A stretch of DNA of 14,759 nucleotides, from NCBI GenBank assembly GCA_035576205.1, contig DATLWR010000116.1:1-14759 (forward strand), given 5' to 3'. The stretch is from DATLWR01 sp035576205. Its GTDB lineage: Bacteria; Pseudomonadota; Zetaproteobacteria; Mariprofundales; Mariprofundaceae. Shown one piece after another: positions 7,627-14,353 of the stretch (position 1 is its first letter; each line of letters opens with the position of its first letter). The notes under the pieces were generated by a model. It had not been told where the DNA came from. It searched no databases and was given only the letters and a program-made list of their open reading frames with translations. A program made the translations under genes and the position numbers.

Positions 7627-8481
7627 ATGAAACACTATCAAAACAGCCTCAGGCAGGAACCCTTGGCACATCAGGATGAATATTCCTCACTGGACATCCA
7701 GTATGAACCCGAAGTCGGGCTCGCCTGGTACAACATGCACCCGAAACCACGTCCGTGCGTCACACCGACCCTGGTCGGAGAGATTCAGCACTGGTTCGGC
7801 GAACTGCAACACAACCCGACTCTGCAGGATGTGAAATACATTGTCCTGGCATCGAAAGTCCCCGGCATCTTCAACCTGGGGGGCGATCTCGAGCTCTTTA
7901 CCAGCCTCATCCGCCAGCGGGACCGGAACGGTCTGTTCAGCTACGCCACGTCATGTATCGACACCATGATGCTCAACCATCACGGTCTGAACCGGGGCAT
8001 TACCACCATCGCCCTGGCACAGGGCGATACGCTTGGCGGCGGACTTGAGTATGCACTATCAAGCGATGTCTTCATCGTTGAACGCAGTGTCAAACTCGGC
8101 TTGCCGGACATCCTGTTCAATCTTTTCCCCGGCATCGGCGCTTACAGCTTCCTGTCGCGGAAGGTTGGAGCCAAGCATGCCGAGGAGATCATCACCAGCG
8201 GGCGTTTGTATTCGGCCGAATACTTCTTCGAGATCGGTGTCATCGACATTCTGGCCGAAGATGGCCAGGGCGAGTATGCCGTGCATGAATACCTTTCCCG
8301 TGAAGAGAAGGCTCGCAATGGTATCAAGGCTTTCCGGGCAGCAAAGAAATGCACCAACCCGATCACCAGACAGGAGCTGATCGACGTTGCCTCCATCTGG
8401 GCGGATGCAGCCATGCAACTGCGTGACAAGGACCTGCGCATGATGGAACGCCTGGTAAGCAGGCAAAACGCCAAGGCCTGA
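7627..8481 (+). CDS. rpfF: RpfF-like DSF synthase (crotonase fold)
   Basis: RpfF enzymes are bifunctional crotonases: they dehydrate 3-hydroxyacyl-ACP to the cis-2-enoyl form and cleave the thioester, releasing diffusible signal factor. This 284-residue protein aligns without offset to what I recall of the Xanthomonas numbering. NLGGD (G85-G86) and LGGG (136-139) form the oxyanion hole, E141 is the first catalytic glutamate in GGGLE, and W258 and L276 sit at pocket positions. Exactly 20 residues after E141 the block LPDILFNLFPGIGAY has Asp161 (codon 8107-8109), where Glu161 is the second catalytic residue in Xanthomonas RpfF. The conserved ILFNLFPG block otherwise identifies the RpfF branch rather than a general enoyl-CoA hydratase. 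It is convergent with the rpfC-like sensor gene and divergent from the HAD gene. The E161D change leaves the exact activity open. Confidence 0.92.
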   Translation: MKHYQNSLRQEPLAHQDEYSSLDIQYEPEVGLAWYNMHPKPRPCVTPTLVGEIQHWFGELQHNPTLQDVKYIVLASKVPGIFNLGGDLELFTSLIRQRDRNGLFSYATSCIDTMMLNHHGLNRGITTIALAQGDTLGGGLEYALSSDVFIVERSVKLGLPDILFNLFPGIGAYSFLSRKVGAKHAEEIITSGRLYSAEYFFEIGVIDILAEDGQGEYAVHEYLSREEKARNGIKAFRAAKKCTNPITRQELIDVASIWADAAMQLRDKDLRMMERLVSRQNAKA

Positions 8482-8498
8482 TCAGGTGAATGCATGCC

Positions 8499-8539
8499 GG
8501 ACTCCGGGCCATACCATGCCCGGAGTCCACATGCCTTTT
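8499..8539 (+). terminator. Hairpin terminator between rpfF and the rpfC-like gene
   Basis: A perfect 11-base stem (GGACTCCGGGC at 8499-8509 and its complement at 8518-8528) with an 8-base loop lies 17 bases after the rpfF stop. A TTTT run follows at 8536-8539, 7 bases behind the stem, so it is not a textbook U-tract. On the minus strand no T run follows, so it should act mainly on rpfF transcripts, although the stem alone could block read-through from the opposing gene. CATGCC occurs three times around it (8493, 8515, 8530). Confidence 0.7.
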
Positions 8540-11039
8540 ACGTCAAAGGCTGAAAGGCCCTGTGATAATCGTGCAGGGCTTCACATGTCTGCTGGAAAGT
8601 GGCTTCGACCTTTTCGACATAGGCCGACATATCGCTGCCGGACAAGCGGTATCTCTTGCCCTCGATCTCCTGGCACAACCGCACCAGGGCAACGCCTCCA
8701 AGCGTGCCGGCGCCACCCTTCAGGGCATGAATCTCGTCAAGAAACGCCGTGATATTCCCCTGCTGGCTGAAAAGTTTCAGCTTTGCCAGGTGATCCTGAC
8801 CGCTCGATTCGAGCGATTCGATAAAGCTGGCCAGCTTGTCGGCGGACTTGACCAGATTGTACAACTGCGAAAGGGAAGCGTCGTCCAGGATGTCATCCGC
8901 AGGTGCCGTTACAGCTACCGCCGGCCCGGCACTTTCCCTGCCGGCCTCCTGTTTGCCGAATCCCGACACTGCCGACAGCAATGCCGAGGCCTCGATCGGC
9001 TTGGTAAGATAATCGTTGGCTCCTGCCTGCTTGCACGCCTCGATGGTATCCGGCAAGGCATCGGCACTCAGCATGATGACGGGGACTTTGCCACTGGTAT
9101 CCATGAAGCGGAAACTCTTCAGCACATCCAGTCCACTGACCTTCGGCATGTTCATGTCGAGAAGCACCAGATCATAGCCATCGTCGCTTGCCAGCATGTC
9201 CAGGGCAACTTCGCCGTCGGCCGCGATCTCCACGCGATGACCGGCCCGGCGCAACACTTCCCCGACCACCTCCTGATTCACCGGATTATCTTCGGCCAGC
9301 AGCACCCGCATCGGCCGGATGCCCTGCTTGCGGGCAGTGAGACTGGAGATCGGAATGATATCCTCGGACGGCTGACGCACGATGCTCGTGACATGCAATG
9401 CGTTGAATAACTGCGATTCCTGCAGGGGGTAGGGAAGAACAGCTGCAAAGCCTTGGGCAAGCAACGCATAATAATCATCCGGCCGGTTTTCGGAATCGAT
9501 CAGAATCACATCCATTTGCGATATTCCCTTCTTGCCGTGCACAACCTCCATGAGCCGCTTCGGCTCGAAGTCCAGACTTGCACGCTCGACGATCAACACC
9601 TGGTAGCTCTGCCCGTAAGCCCAGGCGTCGACCAGTTCGGAAAATATGGCTGCCAGATCATGCAACACCACCGGCGTGGCGCCCCAGCGTTGCAAGAGCG
9701 CCTTCAGCTCGCCCGTGATCGCTGTTCGGCCGGCCAACAGAATACGCATGCGTGCCAGATCGCGGGGTTTGCTCGCATGCCGGCGAAGCATGGGCAACGT
9801 GAAGGTGATCCGTGTACCTTCTCCCTCCCTGCTCTGCAGCTCGATATCACCGTCCATCAACCGGATCAGGTTCCTGGCGATAGTCATGCCAAGACCCGTG
9901 CCGCCATAGCGGCGGGTCACGCTTTCGTCAGCCTGCGCAAACTGCTCGAAAATCCTCTCCTGGGCCGCCTCCGGAATCCCGACACCGGTATCGACTATGG
10001 CAAAACGGACCACCACCACATCCCCCGGCACCTCATCCCGGGCCACGTAGATCGTCACGTTTCCGTCGTGCGTGAACTTGACGCTGTTGCCGATCAGGTT
10101 CAGCAGGATCTGCCGCAAATGCCTCGGATCCCCTACCAGATCGAACGGCACGTCCGGCTCGATATGGGCTTCCACCCGGATGCCTTTCTCGATCGCCTGC
10201 GGCTGGAACAACGCCACCACACCGACAACCAGCTGGTGAAGATCGAACGGTTCGTGGGAGATCTCGATCTTGCCGGCCTCGATACGGGACATATCCAGAA
10301 TCCGTTCGATCAATGACAGCAGATGATGGGCAGAATCCTTGATCACGGCGGTAAATCGCTGCTGCTCGTTGTCCAGCGTCGTGCTGGCCAGCAGATCACT
10401 CATGCCGATGATACCGTTGAGCGGGGTGCGCAGCTCATGGCTCATATTTGCGACGAATTGCGATTTGGCCCGGTTGGCCGCCTGGGCCTGTTCGATCGCC
10501 CGATGCAGCTGGCCAATCAGCCGCGCCATGAACAGCGGCACGACAACGATCAGAATCAGATAACCGATAACCACCGAGCGGTGCTGTTGCCAGAAAGGCA
10601 CGAAAGAGAGCACCAGCAGGAAACCGATGGTGGAAAAAACGGTCGCAACCATCAGGTAACGCACGCCGTAGCGGAATCCGTAACCGGTGATCACCCACAG
10701 GTAGATCGCCACAAACGGAGCCCCGGCTTCCCCGTTCAGATAGACCAGGCATAACGTGGGAATCCCCGTATCGCCGAACGCCCCGATAATCCTGCGGACG
10801 GTATTGGGACTTGGGGAATAGGAGACCCAACCGTAGAGAGCAACGGCGACCACAAGGTAAACCAGCAGGATCAGGGACGCCTCGATGGCCCCGGTGAAAT
10901 AGAAATAGAAGCAGGGTATCCCCACGATGAGCAGACGCGTAGCAGCTTGGGCGCGCTCGGGATTGGAATGCGGCCTGCGACTCGCCCATAAAAAATGCCC
11001 AAATAGCGATCTTAACGAATATGTCAAACGTTCAGGCAT
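8538..11039 (-). CDS. rpfC: RpfC-like hybrid sensor histidine kinase, probable DSF sensor
   Basis: The 833-residue inner-membrane protein has a short basic N-terminus, five or six membrane helices (about 34-175), and a histidine kinase core. The kinase has H201 in MSHELRTPLNG, N-box N318, G1 DTGVGIP and G2 GGTGLGM. A degenerate receiver follows (about 430-550), then an intact receiver (about 577-695) with acidic LAEDN, phospho-acceptor D628 in LLDMNMP and K680. The C-terminal Hpt domain has H771 in HALKGG. The multi-helix input without a large periplasmic loop, plus position beside rpfF, fits RpfC, which senses DSF and binds RpfF through its receiver in Xanthomonas. In the extra receiver the acceptor position is Glu485 (VLIVERA) and the acidic pair is missing. 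It follows the HPP gene by 49 bases on the same strand. No ribosome site is visible, but a short inverted repeat abuts the ATG. Identity as RpfC is strong by context, not proven. Confidence 0.88.
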   Translation of the reverse strand: MPERLTYSLRSLFGHFLWASRRPHSNPERAQAATRLLIVGIPCFYFYFTGAIEASLILLVYLVVAVALYGWVSYSPSPNTVRRIIGAFGDTGIPTLCLVYLNGEAGAPFVAIYLWVITGYGFRYGVRYLMVATVFSTIGFLLVLSFVPFWQQHRSVVIGYLILIVVVPLFMARLIGQLHRAIEQAQAANRAKSQFVANMSHELRTPLNGIIGMSDLLASTTLDNEQQRFTAVIKDSAHHLLSLIERILDMSRIEAGKIEISHEPFDLHQLVVGVVALFQPQAIEKGIRVEAHIEPDVPFDLVGDPRHLRQILLNLIGNSVKFTHDGNVTIYVARDEVPGDVVVVRFAIVDTGVGIPEAAQERIFEQFAQADESVTRRYGGTGLGMTIARNLIRLMDGDIELQSREGEGTRITFTLPMLRRHASKPRDLARMRILLAGRTAITGELKALLQRWGATPVVLHDLAAIFSELVDAWAYGQSYQVLIVERASLDFEPKRLMEVVHGKKGISQMDVILIDSENRPDDYYALLAQGFAAVLPYPLQESQLFNALHVTSIVRQPSEDIIPISSLTARKQGIRPMRVLLAEDNPVNQEVVGEVLRRAGHRVEIAADGEVALDMLASDDGYDLVLLDMNMPKVSGLDVLKSFRFMDTSGKVPVIMLSADALPDTIEACKQAGANDYLTKPIEASALLSAVSGFGKQEAGRESAGPAVAVTAPADDILDDASLSQLYNLVKSADKLASFIESLESSGQDHLAKLKLFSQQGNITAFLDEIHALKGGAGTLGGVALVRLCQEIEGKRYRLSGSDMSAYVEKVEATFQQTCEALHDYHRAFQPLT

Positions 11040-11052
11040 CTACGAAACGTAG
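11040..11052 (-). repeat. Inverted repeat abutting the start codon of the rpfC-like gene
   Basis: CTACG and CGTAG, separated by three bases, directly precede the ATG on the minus strand. It occupies the place where a ribosome site would be expected, and none is visible. It could form a small hairpin in the message; chance is not excluded for a 5-base stem. Confidence 0.4.
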
Positions 11053-11088
11053 CACAGATTGAAGTTCCCTCCACCATGTGGGGGTATT

Positions 11089-11781
11089 CTACCCTTCCTG
11101 GTCAGGCATTCCCCTGTGCCGGCTCGCCGCCGCATAGAGCTGCAGCAGTTCTTCCCTGGTCACATCGATGGTCGAATCCAGCTCCCGGATGGCATATTCG
11201 AGATCGGCAAGCTCGATCCCCTCCGCCGGAGGCGTGAATGCTGCCGTGACCGGCCTCGACAGGCTCGCGGGATACCGCCGCCAGCCGAACAGGTTATTGA
11301 AAAGCAGCGCCACCAGCAGGATGCTGGCGGCGTTCAGCGCCACAGGAAGCAGCACATACCCATAGCCAAGGGCATGGATCTCAGGTCCGCCGATCACCGC
11401 GATCAGGGCCGTTGCTCCGCCCGGCGGATGCATGCTGCGCGTCAGGTGCATCGCCAGTATCGCCAGAGAAACGGCCAGGGACGCGGCCAGCAGCGGATTC
11501 GGCACCAGCAGCGCGCAGCTGATGCCGACTGCAGCGGATAGCAACTGACCGGCGACCGCCGGCCAGGGCTGCGACAACTGGCCATGCGGTACGGCGAACA
11601 GCAGCACCGCCGAGGCGCCCATGGAACCGACCATCAGCATGGCATCATGCAACGGGAAATAATGCAGTGAAATCACAGCCGTCAGAGCGATGCCGATAAA
11701 AGCTCCGAGCGTGGAAACGAGCTTTTCCTTCAGACTGACCGGGTTCGGCTCCATACCGAGCCAGTGCATCAGGCGCTGCAT
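11089..11781 (-). CDS. HPP-family integral membrane protein
   Basis: This protein of 230 residues carries the signature HPPGGATAL (residues 118-126) that names the HPP family, preceded by the conserved MGASAVLLFA and PWPAVAGQ segments. Four to five hydrophobic helices lie between about residues 22 and 165, followed by a charged cytoplasmic tail of about 65 residues rich in Glu and Asp. HPP proteins are poorly characterised; some plastid and cyanobacterial members have been linked to nitrite transport, which cannot be assumed here. The frame is open upstream to 11934, but that part lies inside the ferredoxin gene and is not membrane-like. I take the ATG at 11781, which follows the ferredoxin TAG by two bases (TAGCCATG). 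That spacing implies translational coupling. The rpfC-like gene follows 49 bases later. Confidence 0.9.
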   Translation of the reverse strand: MQRLMHWLGMEPNPVSLKEKLVSTLGAFIGIALTAVISLHYFPLHDAMLMVGSMGASAVLLFAVPHGQLSQPWPAVAGQLLSAAVGISCALLVPNPLLAASLAVSLAILAMHLTRSMHPPGGATALIAVIGGPEIHALGYGYVLLPVALNAASILLVALLFNNLFGWRRYPASLSRPVTAAFTPPAEGIELADLEYAIRELDSTIDVTREELLQLYAAASRHRGMPDQEG

Positions 11782-11783
11782 GG

Positions 11784-12098
11784 CTAGAAGCCGACATCCA
11801 CCTGGATGACACCGTTTTCCACTCGCACCGGGAAAGTTTCGATGTCCTCGTAGGCCGGTGGCGTCAGCGAGCGGCCGTCGCGAATGCAGAACCGGGCCCC
11901 GTGCCGCGGGCAGATGATCTCGTCGCCCTCGCAACGGCCAGAGGCCAGTTCGCCGCCGTCATGCGTGCAGATATCGGCGATGGCAAAGCAATCCCCGTCG
12001 AGATTGAAAACGGCAATCTCGCCCGCCTCGGTATTGACCACCTTGCGGCTACCGGCCGGCAGCTCGGCAACCGGTGCGACATCCACCCACTCCGCCAT
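11784..12098 (-). CDS. Rieske-type [2Fe-2S] ferredoxin
   Basis: The 104-residue soluble protein has the two Rieske cluster motifs: C44-T-H46 (ICTHDG) and C63-P-R-H66 (CPRHG). They bind a [2Fe-2S] cluster through two cysteines and two histidines. It resembles the small NirD-like ferredoxins annotated as 'non-heme iron oxygenase ferredoxin subunit', which commonly sit beside sufU and sufT. No oxygenase or reductase partner is encoded in the window, so its electron partner is unknown; a role linked to Fe-S assembly is an inference from position. The start is certain: the sufT stop TAG forms the first bases of a perfect TAGGAGG ribosome site six bases before this ATG. The downstream HPP gene follows after two bases. 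Confidence 0.93.
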   Translation of the reverse strand: MAEWVDVAPVAELPAGSRKVVNTEAGEIAVFNLDGDCFAIADICTHDGGELASGRCEGDEIICPRHGARFCIRDGRSLTPPAYEDIETFPVRVENGVIQVDVGF

Positions 12099-12103
12099 TG
12101 TAT

Positions 12104-12110
12104 CCTCCTA
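12104..12110 (-). promoter_or_regulatory. Ribosome binding site of the ferredoxin gene, overlapping the sufT stop
   Basis: On the minus strand TAGGAGG combines the TAG stop of sufT with an ideal Shine-Dalgarno core, followed by ATACA and ATG. This arrangement couples termination on sufT with initiation on the ferredoxin gene. Confidence 0.75.
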
Positions 12111-12656
12111 GAACATTCCCAGCTGCAGCCTGGCCTCGTCGGTCATCATCGAACGGTCCCAGGGCGGGTCGAATACGAGCTCGACATGCACATCCGTCAC
12201 ATTGGCAACGCTCAGCACCTTGCGCCGGATATCATCGACGATAAATGGTCCCATGCCGCAGCCGGGAGCTGTCAGTGTCATGATGATCTCGACATGGTTG
12301 CCGCCGTCGTCGGTATCGACCACATGGCAATCGTAAACCAGTCCAAGATCGACGATATTGACCGGAATTTCCGGGTCGTAGCAGGTGCGCAGCACCCCCC
12401 ACAGCTCCTCTTCGTCGACCGGACCGTTTGCCGTCTTCGGTTTCTGCTCGATCTCCGCTTCAATGCTATCAATCCCCAGTGCATCGGCATCCTTGCCGTC
12501 GATGCGTGCCAGGTTGCCGGCCACCGCCACGGTGAAGGAGCCGCCCAGCTCCTGGGTGATGCGCAATTGAGAACCGGCAGGAATGGTCACGGGTGTACCG
12601 AGCGGGATCAGGACCGCATCGACATCGCGTGTCGTGGTGACGAACTCGCCGTACAT
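12108..12656 (-). CDS. sufT: SufT, Fe-S cluster assembly factor (DUF59/MIP18 domain)
   Basis: SufT proteins help deliver or mature Fe-S clusters in the cytoplasm. The 182-residue protein has an N-terminal part of about 80 residues specific to SufT. It is followed by a MIP18/DUF59 domain with DPEIPVNIVDLGLVY (94-108), the cysteine motif TAPGCGMG (C133) and VFDPPWD near the C-terminus. The invariant cysteine thought to hold a cluster is present. Its ATG follows the sufU stop by four bases, and its stop forms part of the next gene's ribosome site, so sufU-sufT-ferredoxin is a tight translational unit. Length and domain order are normal for the family. Confidence 0.93.
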   Translation of the reverse strand: MYGEFVTTTRDVDAVLIPLGTPVTIPAGSQLRITQELGGSFTVAVAGNLARIDGKDADALGIDSIEAEIEQKPKTANGPVDEEELWGVLRTCYDPEIPVNIVDLGLVYDCHVVDTDDGGNHVEIIMTLTAPGCGMGPFIVDDIRRKVLSVANVTDVHVELVFDPPWDRSMMTDEARLQLGMF

Positions 12657-12660
12657 TCGT

Positions 12661-13116
12661 CTACTCCGTCTTGGCGATCGTATGGTCGCCCTTGACCGCC
12701 GACTTCATCGTGTGCCAGCAGAGAATGGCGCACTTGATACGGCTGGGGAACTCGCGCACGCCGGCGAGCACGGCCAGCTTGCCGAGATGCTCCTCATCCG
12801 GGGCTTCGGCCAGGTCCGAGGTCACCATATGCTGGAAAGCATCGAACAACGGCGGGAAACTCTTCAGCGGCTTGCCTTTCAGCGCCTCGGTCATCAGCGA
12901 TGCGGAGGCCATCGATATTGCGCAGCCTTCGCCTTCGAACGACACATCCTCGATCAGGCCGTCGTCATTTACTTTCAGATAGATATGCAGCCGGTCGCCG
13001 CACAACGGATTATACCCCTCGGCATCCCGGTTGGCATCGGCCAGCTTGCCGAAATTGCGCGGGCTCTTGTTGTGATCGACGATCACTTGCTGATACAGGT
13101 CTCGTAATTCAAACAC
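12661..13116 (-). CDS. sufU: SufU-type Fe-S cluster assembly protein
   Basis: The 151-residue protein has the IscU/SufU fold pattern: C39-G-D41 (NPLCGD), C65 (GEGCAIS) and C129 (IKCAILCW). The segment between C65 and C129 carries the insertion typical of SufU rather than IscU (about residues 80-125), and the LPPVK motif of IscU is absent. In Gram-positive bacteria SufU is a zinc-dependent sulfur acceptor of SufS; C39, D41, C65 and C129 would be the ligands. The start is a GTG with GAGG seven bases upstream. It is the first gene of the set sufU-sufT-ferredoxin-HPP-rpfC. The usual upstream sufB, sufC, sufD and sufS genes are not here: a terminator and cytochrome genes lie upstream instead. Confidence 0.93.
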   Translation of the reverse strand: MFELRDLYQQVIVDHNKSPRNFGKLADANRDAEGYNPLCGDRLHIYLKVNDDGLIEDVSFEGEGCAISMASASLMTEALKGKPLKSFPPLFDAFQHMVTSDLAEAPDEEHLGKLAVLAGVREFPSRIKCAILCWHTMKSAVKGDHTIAKTE

Positions 13117-13167
13117 GCTTTGGCCTCACATCGTAGCCGTCAACTTTAGGCCCAAACGACCTATTTT

Positions 13168-13179
13168 TTAAGCGCTTAA
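13168..13179. promoter_or_regulatory. 12-base perfect palindrome upstream of sufU, possible operator
   Basis: TTAAGCGCTTAA is its own reverse complement. It lies 52 bases before the sufU GTG in the only gap where the sufU set can have its promoter. The AT-rich neighbourhood (a T run at 13164-13169 on the plus strand) fits a promoter region. I cannot match it to a known IscR or SufR site, and no -35/-10 pair is convincing. Confidence 0.4.
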
Positions 13180-13218
13180 TCCCATTCTGTTTTCATTGGC
13201 ATCCGTGCGGCACTGCCC

Positions 13219-13230
13219 TTGTCCAGACAA
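13219..13230. repeat. Small inverted repeat flanked by CACTGCCC direct repeats
   Basis: TTGTC and GACAA flank CA, giving a perfect 5-base dyad. An identical octamer CACTGCCC occurs just before (13211-13218) and just after (13242-13249) it. It lies in the sufU upstream gap, next to the cytochrome terminator. Function is unknown and chance is possible. Confidence 0.35.
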
Positions 13231-13250
13231 CCGGCGGCCTGCACTGCCCG

Positions 13251-13292
13251 AAAAAGCAAATCGCCAGGGCCCGCATAGCAAACCCTGGCGAT
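13251..13292 (-). terminator. Intrinsic terminator of the cytochrome gene set
   Basis: A perfect 10-base stem (ATCGCCAGGG at 13260-13269 with its complement at 13283-13292) and a 13-base loop lie 49 bases after the diheme cytochrome stop. Reading the minus strand, the stem is followed at once by TTGCTTTTT. This is a classical Rho-independent terminator and separates the cytochrome genes from the sufU set. Confidence 0.85.
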
Positions 13293-13341
13293 GCCATGAA
13301 TGACTGTGACCGAATGCAACCCCGCTACCGGGAAACAACCA

Positions 13342-13893
13342 TCAATCGATCAGATCTTTCCAGTCCCGGAAGTTCGGGATATCGACAGTATCCTCCTGGA
13401 AGATGCCCTTTGCAGCCTGCGTATGGCAGCGGTTGCAGTAGGAGAGGGAACGAACCTTGGGGTTGTCCTGCACCATCTTGCGAGGGATATCCTCATGCTT
13501 CTTCTTGATGTAGGGGACTTCCGTGATACGGATCGGCGCCTCTTCGTCGGGAATCGAACGGCGGATCTTGATCGAGCGCTTGTAACGGATCGTCGAATCC
13601 GCCGAGTACTCGGTCAGGAACTCGAGCACGGCGACGCGATCCTTCTCCGACATCTCCGCGTTCTCGCCGAAATGGTCCTCCAGCGACTTCGGCTCCATCA
13701 GCTTCTGCCACGAGCGCGCCGGCAGCAAGCCGGGCTGATAGGCAAAGTGGCATTCGCCGCAGCTATCCGAATACAGCTTGTTGGTTACCGGCTCCACACC
13801 CGTATGGCGGGGGAAAATTCCGAGGAAGTCACCGGCCATTGCGGTAGGCACATAGATGGCAGCGGCAATCAGCAGCAGTAGTGTCTTTTTCAT
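13342..13893 (-). CDS. Periplasmic diheme cytochrome c (DHC type)
   Basis: The 183-residue precursor has a signal peptide (residues 1-20, likely cut after AMA) and two CxxCH heme sites: CGECH (45-49) near the mature N-terminus and CNRCH (153-157) near the C-terminus. The wide spacing of the two hemes and the linkage to a DUF1924/SHP gene match DHC, which in Rhodobacter sphaeroides is the electron donor to SHP. It should carry electrons in the periplasm. It lies 33 bases after the SHP gene on the same strand, with GAAAGGAAAT before the ATG as ribosome site. A strong terminator follows, so it is the last gene of its set. Confidence 0.93.
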   Translation of the reverse strand: MKKTLLLLIAAAIYVPTAMAGDFLGIFPRHTGVEPVTNKLYSDSCGECHFAYQPGLLPARSWQKLMEPKSLEDHFGENAEMSEKDRVAVLEFLTEYSADSTIRYKRSIKIRRSIPDEEAPIRITEVPYIKKKHEDIPRKMVQDNPKVRSLSYCNRCHTQAAKGIFQEDTVDIPNFRDWKDLID

Positions 13894-13926
13894 ATTTCCT
13901 TTCTCGCTCCGTTGAATTGAATGCAG

Positions 13927-14352
13927 TTACTGGGCACCCAGGTAGGTGAGCACATCGCCCTTTTCCTGGGCGGTGCACTCGCGACCGAGCGTCCACTTGC
14001 AGTTGCGCAGGAACCATTTCTCGATCTTGTCGGGATCGGTATAGCGCTCCGAATTGACCGAGAAGGCCATCGGATCGATCACCTTGCCCGTCCTCACGTG
14101 GCTGCCGGCCTTTTTCAGGTCGGTGCCATGGCAGGTGGTGCAGCTGCGCGGCTTGTTGTCCTCAGGATCGGTCGAATCGTGCTTCTTCGTCCAGAAAGCC
14201 TCGCCCCTGGCCGCCGAGAAATCCTTGGCTCCCTCAGCCTTGTACTGGCTCAGCATCTGGGGAATGACATTGCCCGCTGCAAAGGCGACAACCGAAAAGC
14301 CAGCTACGGCCACAATCATCGGCAGGATCCATGTAGACAGTTGCTTTTTCAT
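13927..14352 (-). CDS. SHP-like monoheme cytochrome c (DUF1924)
   Basis: The 141-residue precursor has a signal peptide (to about residue 25, AFA) and one heme site CTTCH (71-75). The C-terminal half has the DUF1924 pattern: SVNSERYTD with N100, then NCKWTLGREC with C118 and C126 as a likely disulfide. In the sphaeroides heme protein (SHP) an asparagine at the position of N100 is the unusual sixth heme ligand that leaves on reduction and allows O2 or NO binding. The residue is present here, so the same chemistry is plausible. The physiological role of SHP is not firmly known. It starts one base after the stop of the upstream membrane gene, with GGAG seven bases before the ATG lying inside that gene, and precedes the diheme cytochrome. 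Confidence 0.92.
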   Translation of the reverse strand: MKKQLSTWILPMIVAVAGFSVVAFAAGNVIPQMLSQYKAEGAKDFSAARGEAFWTKKHDSTDPEDNKPRSCTTCHGTDLKKAGSHVRTGKVIDPMAFSVNSERYTDPDKIEKWFLRNCKWTLGRECTAQEKGDVLTYLGAQ

Positions 14353-14353
14353 C

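Noticed and set aside
7627..8481. Interpretation of the crotonase as a beta-oxidation enoyl-CoA hydratase
   Set aside because: The ILFNLFPG block, the length, the exact position of E141 and the neighbouring hybrid kinase are typical of RpfF and not of housekeeping hydratases.
9453..10316. Plus-strand open frame of 287 codons inside the rpfC-like gene
   Set aside because: It is antisense to the kinase and receiver domains, has no family pattern, and reflects the high GC content.
11782..11934. N-terminal extension of the HPP protein to an ATG at 11934
   Set aside because: The extra 51 residues lie within the Rieske ferredoxin gene in another frame, are Arg/Gly/Pro-rich and not membrane-like. 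The ATG at 11781 directly follows the ferredoxin stop.
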